Position numbers and translations under genes: made by a program. A model generated the notes under the pieces. That model was not told the DNA's origin and searched no databases. It worked only from the letters and a program-made list of their open reading frames with translations. Positions 42,792 through 50,865 of a stretch of DNA of 64,000 nt are shown here, one piece after another; position 1 is the first letter of the stretch; every line of letters starts with the position of its first letter. The stretch comes from JAWKXU01 sp020446465 (GTDB lineage Bacteria > Pseudomonadota > Alphaproteobacteria > Sphingomonadales > Sphingomonadaceae), in the NCBI GenBank assembly GCA_041396845.1, contig JAWKXU010000001.1, positions 682,001-746,000 on the forward strand, read 5' to 3'.

Positions 42792-43787
42792 TTGGGTAGA
42801 AAGAAGCACGAGCGTCCAGTGGACCGGATCAGTGCATTCGATATTGGTCTCGATCCGATGTTCCGGGCGGAACGGAATGGGATTGTCTCGATACGATCCG
42901 CATCGCAGATATTATTCCGCCATCTCTATATTGAGGCATACAAGGGAGAGCCCTTGGCAGTCAGGGAAACCCTGAAGCTCATAGCGACCCATGAACGTGT
43001 GCGGGCGAAGGAGTTTAATCGGGGGGTCAAGGATTGCTATAAAACCAAAGTGCGCCCGAAAATCAGTGCTGACCCAGCCCTGCAATTGTTGGGTATAGCG
43101 GTGGGGGAGGGTTACTCGCTGAAAATCCGTGAATGGATTGTGGATCTGGCAACGGAGCGCGGAAGCCCGCTGGCAAGTCGTTGGGAGAAATTCATCTATC
43201 CTGCTGATGCCGATGAACCCGAGCCGTATTCTCTGCCTCGCGTTCCTCCGCGTCGCAAGCGTTTACCGGAGGAAACGCGATTCAAGAAGGGCCAGAGCGG
43301 CAATATCCATGGTCGACCATCCAAAATTAAGCTGGACTATAAACTTCCCTTCGAGGATTTCCTGTATGATCAGGTCGAGATCAGTATTCAGGGGGAGCTG
43401 CGCGAGATATCACGGGCTGAGGCGCTGGTTCATGAATTGAACCGGCGCGCACTTGGTGGCGATGAAGACATCGCGCGGATTTTACGCACTTCCTATGCCC
43501 GGGAAATCATGGACCGTTGGCGGCGCATGGAACATATTGTCTTCGATATGTCCATTGTCCGCGATGACGTAGAAGATCCTCCGGTTGTCGATTATATGCG
43601 GAGCCTGCACATACTCAACCGGCGCACGGTGCGCCACCTGCTGATCCAGCCTTGGGCCGTCAACGCAGCGCTGCAACGAATGGGTGCGCACAGGTTGAGT
43701 CACGAAGAGCAGGCTGTTGTCCTGCGCTCGACGAGCACACCAAGCAAGGTTTACTGGCCTGACTGGTGGGAAGTTTTTACTAAATAA
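42792..43787 (+). CDS. DUF5681 domain-containing protein
   Basis: 331-aa hypothetical protein. The DUF5681 signature F-K-K-G-Q-S-G-N-I-H-G-R-P is at about residues 167-179, a basic motif found in phage- and mobile-element-associated proteins. The rest is rich in Arg and Trp and has no recognised catalytic motif. The start is a TTG with GGGGAG six bases upstream; no ATG precedes the first 22 residues. It follows the 21-bp repeat array, which could be its operator. Its function is unknown; it may be part of a decayed mobile element. Confidence 0.72.
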   Translation: MGRKKHERPVDRISAFDIGLDPMFRAERNGIVSIRSASQILFRHLYIEAYKGEPLAVRETLKLIATHERVRAKEFNRGVKDCYKTKVRPKISADPALQLLGIAVGEGYSLKIREWIVDLATERGSPLASRWEKFIYPADADEPEPYSLPRVPPRRKRLPEETRFKKGQSGNIHGRPSKIKLDYKLPFEDFLYDQVEISIQGELREISRAEALVHELNRRALGGDEDIARILRTSYAREIMDRWRRMEHIVFDMSIVRDDVEDPPVVDYMRSLHILNRRTVRHLLIQPWAVNAALQRMGAHRLSHEEQAVVLRSTSTPSKVYWPDWWEVFTK

Positions 43788-43932
43788 CAGGTGGTTGAAG
43801 GTCGTCGCGCTCTTCGCAGAACCGATACCGACATGATCCCGGTGGTTGGGTCGCATCCCGGTCATCGGGATTGGCGGTCCTGACCTTACATCATGTGCGA
43901 GGCGCCTTGATTGACAGGGCGACACAGCACAG

Positions 43933-44151
43933 GTGGTAGGCTTGGAACCTGTTCGTGGATCGCGCGAGGCCCTTGCTTATGCACTGGCACGCGATGCGGT
44001 GCGCACTGCGGACTATGCCGCAGCGTCAGGCCTGTCGGCGGCCAATGCCAGCACCCGATTGAAACAGTTGTGGGAGCAGGGGGTCCTGATGCGAGACGAA
44101 AGGTCTGCCGCAAGCGGTGGTACGGAATATGTCTACCGGCGGATCGGTTGA
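43933..44151 (+). CDS. Small winged-helix DNA-binding protein, possibly truncated
   Basis: 72-aa protein starting with GTG. The predicted helix-turn-helix covers the middle (A-D-Y-A-A-A-S-G-L-S-A-A-N-A-S-T-R-L-K-Q-L), followed by a wing (G-G-T-E-Y-V-Y-R-R-I-G). The composition resembles MarR/ArsR-like transcription factors, but the protein lacks an N-terminal dimerisation helix and may be a remnant. No clear ribosome site is seen. Low-moderate confidence that it is expressed. Confidence 0.5.
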   Translation: MVGLEPVRGSREALAYALARDAVRTADYAAASGLSAANASTRLKQLWEQGVLMRDERSAASGGTEYVYRRIG

Positions 44152-44676
44152 CGGGCGTGGGGTAGTCATCAGGCGCCAATGGCGGATATAAGCGCAGATA
44201 AAGGGCGCTACTTCTGCTTCATGCCAAGTGCTGAACGAGAGAAGGTGTTGCACCATCTCATTCAACATAATTGCTGAACCAGAATGATGGGTAGCTACAG
44301 CAGGGCCAAAATTAACCGGAGGCAAAGCGTAGTGGAGGTCGACGCAACGCGGCTGCATCAAAACGTCGCGCCAAACAGCGCCTAGAGCGTTCGATCTGAT
44401 CCGACCAGAAGGAACGCTCTATCTTATCGTTTGATCGTAATTTGTTAGTTGGCCGCGATATCCGAGACGCCAGGTGGTTCCACGTGGCTCGACATCGCTT
44501 TATTGCGCCAGCAAGGCCTTTTCCTGCTCGACCCAGTCGCTGCTGATCGCTTCTGCTCGCAGCAAGGCATTGCTGTCGATGCCGGCCTTCGATTCTGGAC
44601 TAGAGCTTGCCAGCTACAATTACTTCGATGGCCAATGGTGAAAAAATCACCAGATAATCTTCGGCCTGAATCTCAT
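44152..44676. other. Gene-poor stretch before the IS element
   Basis: No gene recognised. It contains a hairpin (44383-44421) and an open frame from 44449 that has no recognisable domain until it runs into the FDEATAAL remnant of an ABC transporter. Confidence 0.5.
44383..44421. repeat. TAGAGCGTTC inverted repeat
   Basis: A perfect 10-base inverted repeat TAGAGCGTTC (44383-44392) / GAACGCTCTA (44412-44421) separated by 19 bases. This type of short palindrome is common between genes in alphaproteobacteria; it may be a terminator or repeat element. Confidence 0.5.
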
Positions 44677-44733
44677 TTTGACGAAGCGACTGCGGCGCTT
44701 GTGACGTGACCCCCAGCTTTCCCCCAGCTGGGA

Positions 44734-45600
44734 TTAGAGCCGGGCGGTTGTTTTGCGCATAAGCGCGGTTGAAGCAATGGGCTGCGTAGCGGAGCCCGTA
44801 GGGCGTAGCGAAGCAGGCCATTGCTTATCCAGTTCAGCGGCGAACGCCGCCGGTGTTGCGTAACCGAGAGACGAGTGTGGTCGCTCCCGATTGTAGTCTT
44901 CGACCCAGGCCGCGATCTCGACACGGGCATGGGCCATGCTCAAGAACAGCGTCTCGTTGAGCAGTTCGTCGCGCATGCGGCCATTGAAGCTCTCGACATA
45001 GCCATTCTGCATCGGCCTTCCGGGCGCGATGTAATGCCACTCCACGCCGACCTCGCCGCACCATGCCAGCACAGCGTTGCTGGTGAGCTCGGTGCCATTG
45101 TCGCTGACGATCATGCCTGGCTTGCCGCGCTGTTCGATCAGTGCGGTCAGCTCGCGAACGACACGGCGACCAGAGATCGAGGTGTCCGGCACCGCTGCCA
45201 GGCACTCCCGGGTCACGTCATCGACCACGTTGAGCACCCGGAACCGTCTTCCCGAAGCCATCTGGTCGTGAACAAAGTCCAGGCTCCAGCGCTGGTTCGG
45301 CAGCGCCAGAACCGGAGCAGGTGCCCTTGTGCCAACAGCACGCCTGCGGCTTCGTCGTCGCCTTACTGCCAGCCCTTCTTCCTTGTAGAGCCTCTGGGTC
45401 TTCTTGCGGTTGATCATGATCCCCTCCCGGCGCAGCAGGATATGCAGACGGCGATAGCCGAACCGGCGACGCTGGTTGGCCAGCTCGCGCAGCTTCTCGC
45501 GAAGCTCGGCATCATCGTCCCGGGTGGAACGGTAACGCACGCTTTTGCGATCAGCATCGATAACACGGCACGCCCGCCGCTCGCTCATCCCGTGGCACAC
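44734..45600 (-). CDS. IS3-family transposase OrfB (DDE catalytic part)
   Basis: 288 codons from the first Met of the frame; the expressed product is expected to be an OrfA-OrfB fusion made by -1 frameshifting. The catalytic triad is visible as Asp in W-S-L-D-F-V-H-D, Asp in V-S-D-N-G-T-E and Glu in Y-V-E-S-F-N-G. The HTH_21 domain (R-R-F-G-Y-R-R-L-H) precedes it. The C-terminal end is intact, so the element may be active. Confidence 0.92.
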   Translation of the reverse strand: MCHGMSERRACRVIDADRKSVRYRSTRDDDAELREKLRELANQRRRFGYRRLHILLRREGIMINRKKTQRLYKEEGLAVRRRRSRRRAVGTRAPAPVLALPNQRWSLDFVHDQMASGRRFRVLNVVDDVTRECLAAVPDTSISGRRVVRELTALIEQRGKPGMIVSDNGTELTSNAVLAWCGEVGVEWHYIAPGRPMQNGYVESFNGRMRDELLNETLFLSMAHARVEIAAWVEDYNRERPHSSLGYATPAAFAAELDKQWPASLRPTGSATQPIASTALMRKTTARL

Positions 45601-45638
45601 CTGGAGATGAGCAACAGCTTCCCGCTGCGCGGCGGGCG

Positions 45639-45905
45639 TCAGAACTTTTTTGCCAGAAGATCCTTCAGAGCAGCCTTGTCCAGCATCGCATCGGCCAGCA
45701 GCCGCTTGAGCTTGGCGTTCTCGCTCTCGAGCTCCTTCAGTCGGCGGGCATCGGACACTTCCATCCCGCCATACTTCGACTTCCAGTTGTAGATCGTCGC
45801 TTCAGATACACCGTGCCGACGGGCCAGGTCAGCGGTCTTGGCTCCCGCCTCCGCTTCCTTCAGCACCCCGATAATCTGCTCTTCTGAAAACCTCGTACGC
45901 TTCAT
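45639..45905 (-). CDS. IS3-family transposase OrfA
   Basis: 88-aa DNA-binding protein with the HTH_8-type motif R-R-H-G-V-S-E-A-T-I-Y-N-W-K and a C-terminal leucine-zipper-like coil. The ATG at 45905 follows an AAGGA site and is preferred over the TTG at 45923. The run A6G (minus strand 45651-45645) just before its stop is a typical slippery site for making the OrfAB transposase. Confidence 0.9.
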   Translation of the reverse strand: MKRTRFSEEQIIGVLKEAEAGAKTADLARRHGVSEATIYNWKSKYGGMEVSDARRLKELESENAKLKRLLADAMLDKAALKDLLAKKF

Positions 45906-46286
45906 CGTCTGTCCTTCCTTCAAGGCCAGACTCTAATCGCTCGTGGAGGAAAATCAGGGGGTCACGTCACTTGATACCGTAACACAGCGGGAAGTTTCTG
46001 CAGCGACTGCCCGGTTGCGCGGTGATCGCACGGTCATCGTCATCGCACACCGGCTTTCCACGATCCGGCAGGCCGATATGATCCGCTATATGTCGGGCGG
46101 ATCGATCGGCGCAAGTGGGACATACGACGAATTGGCAAAGTCCTTTCCGTCTTTCCGCAACCTCACCTGGCGAGCTAGTGAAAGGCTTCGGTTCGTTAGA
46201 AATCGACGTTGTGGCTACAGGTATACCGATGTCCAACGAAAGAGAATTTACTTGATGTTCAGCATAGCAAGTCAGATGGTTCGGCC

Positions 46287-47117
46287 ATGATACTGACTGA
46301 CCGCCTAGGCTTTCCCTTTCGCAAGCGGAAAAAAGATGATCTCCCACCAGATCATCCACTCAATTTCCCGAATGAACACCTTCCCGGTAGTTCGGCAACT
46401 CTCGTCCAGGTGGATGAAATATCCCTCGAAGCATATTTGCGCCCATCATTTTCAGATCGCTGTCGGCTTCAGGAATACAAGAAGGGAATATATTTCTCAA
46501 AATGCTATCTGCATGAGAGGTTGAAGGCCACGCAGCCCAAAACGATCATAGATGTAGGCGCGAACATTGGACTGAGCTCTCTTTCTTTGCTCCAAGAATT
46601 TCCTTCAGTTACGAAAATAGTGGCGGTCGAGGCGGAAGCAGAGAATTTCGAAGTGCTAAGTCGGAACTTCGAGCATTGGAAATCACAATTCGAGAATGTT
46701 CAATTCGAAGCGATGCAAGCCATTGCAACCGGTCAAGATGGGGCTGCCTTCGAGATGTCGAGGCTAGGTCAGGACAACCCTCAAACGACGGCATCTGGCA
46801 CGTTCCGCTTCACGCCTGCACAGACGGGCATAACAAATACTGTTACGATGGCGTACTTGCTTGCTGGTGCGGAGGGTCCAATCATCTGCAAAATGGATAT
46901 TGAGGGAGGGGAAGAGTTTATTTTTAACGCGGACACAGCATGGCTGGATAGGGTCAGCTTTTTTACAGCTGAAGTCCACGATCGGTTCGGACCTGAGTTC
47001 ATCGATTCATCAGCTCGAATGATTGCTTCTCTTTCTGAATTTGCCATTGTGCCTGACCGGGACGTTCTCCACTGCTACCGCCGCCATCAAGTCAATAACC
47101 CTGACATTTCTACCTGA
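46287..47117 (+). CDS. FkbM-family methyltransferase
   Basis: 276-aa SAM-dependent O-methyltransferase. The SAM motif is I-I-D-V-G-A-N-I-G-L-S at about residues 88-98, then the acidic strand end V-A-V-E-A, and the FkbM motif K-M-D-I-E-G-G-E. FkbM proteins in glycan clusters methylate sugar hydroxyls. The upstream frame extends into the ABC remnant, so I chose the ATG at 46287. By eye its base composition is lower in GC than that of the neighbouring housekeeping genes, suggesting recent acquisition. Confidence 0.85.
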   Translation: MILTDRLGFPFRKRKKDDLPPDHPLNFPNEHLPGSSATLVQVDEISLEAYLRPSFSDRCRLQEYKKGIYFSKCYLHERLKATQPKTIIDVGANIGLSSLSLLQEFPSVTKIVAVEAEAENFEVLSRNFEHWKSQFENVQFEAMQAIATGQDGAAFEMSRLGQDNPQTTASGTFRFTPAQTGITNTVTMAYLLAGAEGPIICKMDIEGGEEFIFNADTAWLDRVSFFTAEVHDRFGPEFIDSSARMIASLSEFAIVPDRDVLHCYRRHQVNNPDIST

Positions 47118-47260
47118 TCGCCAGATAGAACCCATATCGGGACGTTATGTCCAAGGATCATTCTGTCCGGTTTTGCTAATTGCGCTCGTTTGGTTTTTGT
47201 TAACCAACTAAGTCGATAAGAAGACTAGCAGGATTTACAGCGCCCGGGGGCAGGCACGTC

Positions 47261-48157
47261 ATGGACGCCACTATCGTCATTCGAACTTACAATGAAGCGC
47301 GTTGGCTTGGCGAGGTGCTTGACGGAATAGCCGCGCAGACGGGTGGGGTAAACTACGAAACGGTCTTGGTGGATTCCGGCTCGACAGACGGAACTGTCGA
47401 GATCGCACGTGCGCGTGGCTGCCGTATTGAAACAATCGCCAAGACTGATTTTACTTTCGGGCGCTCGCTCAACCAGGGTTGCGCTGCATCCCATGGCAAG
47501 GTTCTCGTTTTTCTATCGGGCCATTGCATCCCGGCTTCGCACGACTGGCTTGTCCGCCTGATCGAGCCCGTGCTAGATAGCCGTGTTTCCTATGCTTATG
47601 GTCGCCAGATTGGCCGGGCTGGTGTCTCCAAATTCTCCGAAGAGATGCTTTTCCGAAAGTATTTTCCCGAACATTCTTCAGTCCCTCAAGAGGGCTTCTT
47701 TTGTAACAATGCAAATGCAGCACTTTCGGCAGAAGTCTGGGCCGAAAACCCTTTCGACGAGGAGATTACCGGGCTTGAAGATATGATGCTCGCTAAGAGC
47801 CTTACCGAGGCCGGGCACGCCATTGGCTATGTCGCCGGGGCGCCGGTTTTTCATCTGCACGAAGAGAAATGGTCGCAAGTGATGACCCGTTACGAGCGGG
47901 AGGCTGTCGCGATGCAGCAAATCATGCCGGAACTTCACGTGGGCTTTATGGATTTCGCGCGTTACGCAATCGCAGGAGCGGGGCTTGACTGGCGCGAAGC
48001 GGTCGCCAGCGGTCGGACCAAGCGACGAAGCGAAATCAAGATTGCGATTGAAATCGCACTGTTCCGCTTTTGCCAGTACTGGGGCACCTATCGGGGCGCC
48101 AACGATCATCGCCGCCTTTTACGCGAGCGAAAAGACCGATATTATTATCCACGTTAA
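47261..48157 (+). CDS. Glycosyltransferase family 2
   Basis: 298-aa cytosolic GT-A transferase. The donor-binding motif is V-D-S-G-S-T-D-G-T at about residues 37-45. A DxD-type position is replaced by L-S-G-H-C, and the acceptor-site E-D motif is G-L-E-D-M-M-L. It lies 12 bases before the cytidylyltransferase gene, probably in the same operon. Sugar donor and acceptor are unknown. Confidence 0.87.
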   Translation: MDATIVIRTYNEARWLGEVLDGIAAQTGGVNYETVLVDSGSTDGTVEIARARGCRIETIAKTDFTFGRSLNQGCAASHGKVLVFLSGHCIPASHDWLVRLIEPVLDSRVSYAYGRQIGRAGVSKFSEEMLFRKYFPEHSSVPQEGFFCNNANAALSAEVWAENPFDEEITGLEDMMLAKSLTEAGHAIGYVAGAPVFHLHEEKWSQVMTRYEREAVAMQQIMPELHVGFMDFARYAIAGAGLDWREAVASGRTKRRSEIKIAIEIALFRFCQYWGTYRGANDHRRLLRERKDRYYYPR

Positions 48158-48169
48158 GAGGAATACTTG

Positions 48170-48859
48170 ATGACCGACCGCGTTGTCGCGCTGTTGCCGA
48201 TGAAGGCACACAGCGAGCGAGTGAAATCCAAGAATTTTCGTAACTTTGCTAACCGACCGCTTTACAAGTGGATGCTATCGACCCTGATCGAAATGGATGA
48301 GATTGATGAGGTCGTCATCAACACCGACGCGCAGGCCGAGCTGGCGGAGCACGGCATTGATGAGTTTGATCGGTCCGGCAAGTTGACCCTTCGCCGTCGG
48401 CCCGAGGAAATCCGGGGTGATCACGTTTCCATGAATTTTGTCATAGCTGACGATCTGGCCAACGTTTCGGCTGATGTGTACCTGATGACTCATACAACAA
48501 ACCCGCTAGTTTCGGCTGACACCGTGCGCAAGGCACTGGCTGTATATCGCGAGGCGGTTGCGGAAGGCAGGGCCGACAGCCTTTTCACAGTCAATCGTTT
48601 GCAGACCCGATTCTATAGAGAGGATGGATCGGCGGTGAACCACGATCCCGATAACCTGATTCGTACGCAGGATCTGGAGCCTTGGTTCGAGGAGAACTCG
48701 AACCTCTATATTTTTAGCGCGAAGAGCTTCTCCGCCACAGGCGCCCGGATCGGACGTCATCCGGTACTGTTCGAGACACCGAAGCTTGAATCGCTCGACA
48801 TCGATGGGCCGGATGATTGGACGCTGGCCGAGGCTGTTGCGTTGGGGGTGCGGTCATGA
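48170..48859 (+). CDS. CMP-acid synthetase (acylneuraminate cytidylyltransferase family)
   Basis: 229-aa nucleotidyltransferase that would activate a 2-keto-3-deoxy acid or related sugar acid with CTP. The N-terminal motif is L-P-M-K-A-H-S-E-R-V-K-S-K-N-F-R, a variant of the NeuA pattern R-x-G-S-K-x-x-x-K-N. Later segments T-H-T-T-N-P-L and D-I-D-G-P-D-D match the family. The ATG at 48170 was chosen over the in-frame TTG three bases earlier. No NeuB or NeuC-type synthase is in the window, so the activated acid is not identified. The stop overlaps the next start (ATGA). Confidence 0.83.
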   Translation: MTDRVVALLPMKAHSERVKSKNFRNFANRPLYKWMLSTLIEMDEIDEVVINTDAQAELAEHGIDEFDRSGKLTLRRRPEEIRGDHVSMNFVIADDLANVSADVYLMTHTTNPLVSADTVRKALAVYREAVAEGRADSLFTVNRLQTRFYREDGSAVNHDPDNLIRTQDLEPWFEENSNLYIFSAKSFSATGARIGRHPVLFETPKLESLDIDGPDDWTLAEAVALGVRS

Positions 48860-49785
48860 CCCGGGTTCTTCTGACTTGTCCGCCGATGATTGGTATTGCA
48901 GACGAAATGCGGCCGGTTTTTAAGGCCCGCGGGGCCGAACTCGTTATCCCGGATTTCGTGCAGATTGTGTCTGAAGAGGAGTTGATCCGCCTAGTACCAG
49001 ACTTTGATGGCTGGATCATCGGCGACGATCCGGCCACTGCCAGCGTGCTCGAGGCTGGCCGTGCAGGGCGCTTGCGCGCTTGCGTCAAATGGGGGGTGGG
49101 CATCGATAATGTCGATTTCGAGGCCGCGCGCCGGCTAAATCTGCCCGTCACCAATACGCCGGCCGCCTTCGGGGCTGAGGTGGCGGATATTGCTATGCAT
49201 TATGTGACGGGCCTCGCGCGTGAGACCTGGTGTATTGATCGTGGGGTTCGCGCAGGGAACTGGCCCAAGCCGCGTGGTATCTCGCTGGACGGGCGAACTG
49301 CAGTGCTGGTCGGCATGGGCGACATTGGGCGGCAAACATCCAGACGGCTGGTGGCAGCAGGTGTTCGGGTCATTGCCATCGATCCAGTGCTGGACGCTAC
49401 TAAGGTTCCAGAAGGAGTCGAGAAAGGCGTCTGGCCGGACGCACTGGGAAGTGCCGAATTTGTTGTGTTCACCTGCCCACTGACGTTCATCACCCATCAT
49501 ATGTTGAATGATGCGGCCATAAACCTCGCGCGTCCGGGCTTGCGGGTTGTCAATGTTGCCCGCGGTCCTGTTATCGATGAGGCTGCGCTTATCCGTGCCT
49601 TGTCCGATGACCGGGTCCATTCGGCTGCCCTTGATGTGTTTGAAATCGAGCCTTTACCCAATAATAGTCCACTGCGAGACCATCCGCGCTGCATCTTTGG
49701 TTCGCACAACGCATCGAACACCGAAGACGCCGTTCGCCGTGTGTCAGCGCGCGCAACGGATCTCCTGTTTGAGGCGCTAGCGTAA
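48856..49785 (+). CDS. D-2-hydroxyacid dehydrogenase (phosphoglycerate dehydrogenase-like)
   Basis: 309-aa NAD-dependent dehydrogenase of the D-isomer-specific 2-hydroxyacid family. The Rossmann motif is V-G-M-G-D-I-G-R-Q, the catalytic Arg is in N-V-A-R-G-P, and a Glu/His pair is seen in F-E-I-E-P-L and G-S-H-N-A-S. The start at 48856 overlaps the cytidylyltransferase stop, so the two are co-translated. A role in making or reducing the acid that the cytidylyltransferase activates is an inference. The convergent DUF115 gene ends three bases away. Confidence 0.85.
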   Translation: MTRVLLTCPPMIGIADEMRPVFKARGAELVIPDFVQIVSEEELIRLVPDFDGWIIGDDPATASVLEAGRAGRLRACVKWGVGIDNVDFEAARRLNLPVTNTPAAFGAEVADIAMHYVTGLARETWCIDRGVRAGNWPKPRGISLDGRTAVLVGMGDIGRQTSRRLVAAGVRVIAIDPVLDATKVPEGVEKGVWPDALGSAEFVVFTCPLTFITHHMLNDAAINLARPGLRVVNVARGPVIDEAALIRALSDDRVHSAALDVFEIEPLPNNSPLRDHPRCIFGSHNASNTEDAVRRVSARATDLLFEALA

Positions 49786-49788
49786 AGC

Positions 49789-50865
49789 TCAATCTTCTCG
49801 GGTGTCGTCCTTGTGCCGGATTCGATTTTGGCGAGCAAACTCTTCGAGTAGCAGCGCTATATCGCCAGCATTGTTTTGCGGAGCAGTGCGGCGTGTGCCG
49901 AAATACAGTTGCAACGTAAGAACAGCCGCAACGAGTTGCGAAATGACGAATATCGCCAGCGTGTGCGCTCCGAAGGACCACAACAGGGTTGCAAGGACTG
50001 CCGCCAGGCCGGGGCCGATCAGAAACAGTGGTTCCTTGCGAAATATATGAAACGCTTGCTGGGCCAAGCGTTTCCCTGTTCCGTGTCGCGCCGGGTTGTC
50101 TGATACTTTGTTCGTCGCCGTCGGCGGAGTTAATCCGGTGGCGATCAGTTCGGCCGCATCGGCAAACGGGAAGCTGCGGACTTCAGAATTTGGATTGCCG
50201 TTGACGACACGGGTCTTGCTGGCAATTCGCTCTGCTGCGCAGCGCCAGGCATCAAGGTGAAGATTTGGTCGAGGATTTGGCTCATTATAGAGATCGCCGG
50301 GTTGCTGGTAATCTTCGAAAAAGTAGTTGGGATTTGCTTTCTGTTCGGAAATTTCCAGAACTATACCTTCACGACGTTTGGCGCCGTCGACGATTTCCAC
50401 ATAATTACCGTCGATACCAAGCAGGACGATCGGGTTTGCCCCTTCAAGGCTGGCCCAAAGCAAGGCGTGGCTTCCGGTAGTAATTGGATCGACCTGAAGC
50501 AATGGCTTCCTGAGGCGCAGAGCGTCGAAGTTTATAACTCGATCATTTTCTGCATCCTTACCCAACGCTTCGATCAAATTTTGACGCAGCAGGAAATGCG
50601 AGATCGGACGGACACCATCGACGGGCTTTCCTTTACCTTCGCGGATCAGGGTGCGGATGCCTTCGATATGGGACAGGCCCACAACGAGATCGAGGCAGGC
50701 ATAGTCGGTTGGGCGCCATCCAATGCGCTCCCAATGGCGGTATGCGGCATTCATGCCGATCGTTCTGTAAGGTGAAAGTGCAGCTAGATCGATTGCGCCC
50801 AATGAAGGCCCGTTGCCCAACACGAAAGCGGCATTTGGAGATAATGCCACAGTTTCATTTCCCAT
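49789..50865 (-). CDS. DUF115/6-hydroxymethylpterin pyrophosphokinase MptE-like, probable glycosyltransferase
   Basis: 358-aa protein with the N-terminal Rossmann-like G-N-G-P-S-L motif found in DUF115 (motility-associated factor) and CST-I sialyltransferase-type proteins, then a glycine/His region (T-T-G-S-H-A-L). Two C-terminal transmembrane helices follow (around L-I-G-P-G-L-A-A and V-I-S-Q-L-V-A-A). The ATG at 50865 has AAAGGAAG before it; the frame is open seven codons further. Maf-type members transfer CMP-activated nonulosonic acids, which fits the nearby CMP-acid synthetase. It overlaps the upstream glycosyltransferase by 11 bases. Confidence 0.68.
   Translation of the reverse strand: MGNETVALSPNAAFVLGNGPSLGAIDLAALSPYRTIGMNAAYRHWERIGWRPTDYACLDLVVGLSHIEGIRTLIREGKGKPVDGVRPISHFLLRQNLIEALGKDAENDRVINFDALRLRKPLLQVDPITTGSHALLWASLEGANPIVLLGIDGNYVEIVDGAKRREGIVLEISEQKANPNYFFEDYQQPGDLYNEPNPRPNLHLDAWRCAAERIASKTRVVNGNPNSEVRSFPFADAAELIATGLTPPTATNKVSDNPARHGTGKRLAQQAFHIFRKEPLFLIGPGLAAVLATLLWSFGAHTLAIFVISQLVAAVLTLQLYFGTRRTAPQNNAGDIALLLEEFARQNRIRHKDDTRED

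Larger units (their letters stand above)
44702..45969 (-). mobile_element. IS3-family element, IS407 group, 1268 bp
   Basis: Terminal inverted repeats begin TGACGTGACCCCC at both ends (perfect for 13 bases, with partial extension inward). A 4-bp target duplication CTTG flanks it (44698-44701 and 45970-45973), as expected for the IS407 group. Joining the flanks restores the ABC remnant reading G-C-G-CTTG-ATACC. It carries orfA and orfB with a frameshift signal between them and looks complete. Confidence 0.93.
44677..46200 (+). pseudogene. ABC transporter ATPase remnant split by IS element
   Basis: A degraded second copy of a PglK-like ABC ATPase C-terminus. Left of the IS element only F-D-E-A-T-A-A-L (44677-44700) is left. 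Right of it the sequence resumes at L-D-T-V-T-Q-R-E-V-S and runs to G-T-Y-D-E-L-A-K, closely matching residues about 545-610 of the intact ABC gene at 40327. A one-base insertion relative to the intact copy then shifts the frame after F-R-N-L-T. It has no start and cannot be functional. It shows that a related transporter gene once stood here. Confidence 0.8.

Noticed and set aside
44449..44709. 86-codon frame before the IS element
   Set aside because: The end is the FDEATAAL remnant of an ABC transporter running into the IS; the upstream part has no recognisable domain and no start support.
42334..46197. 13-base identical GCTTCGGTTCGTT downstream of both ABC transporter ends
   Set aside because: Too short to separate common ancestry from chance in this region, and the spacing from the two ABC ends differs.
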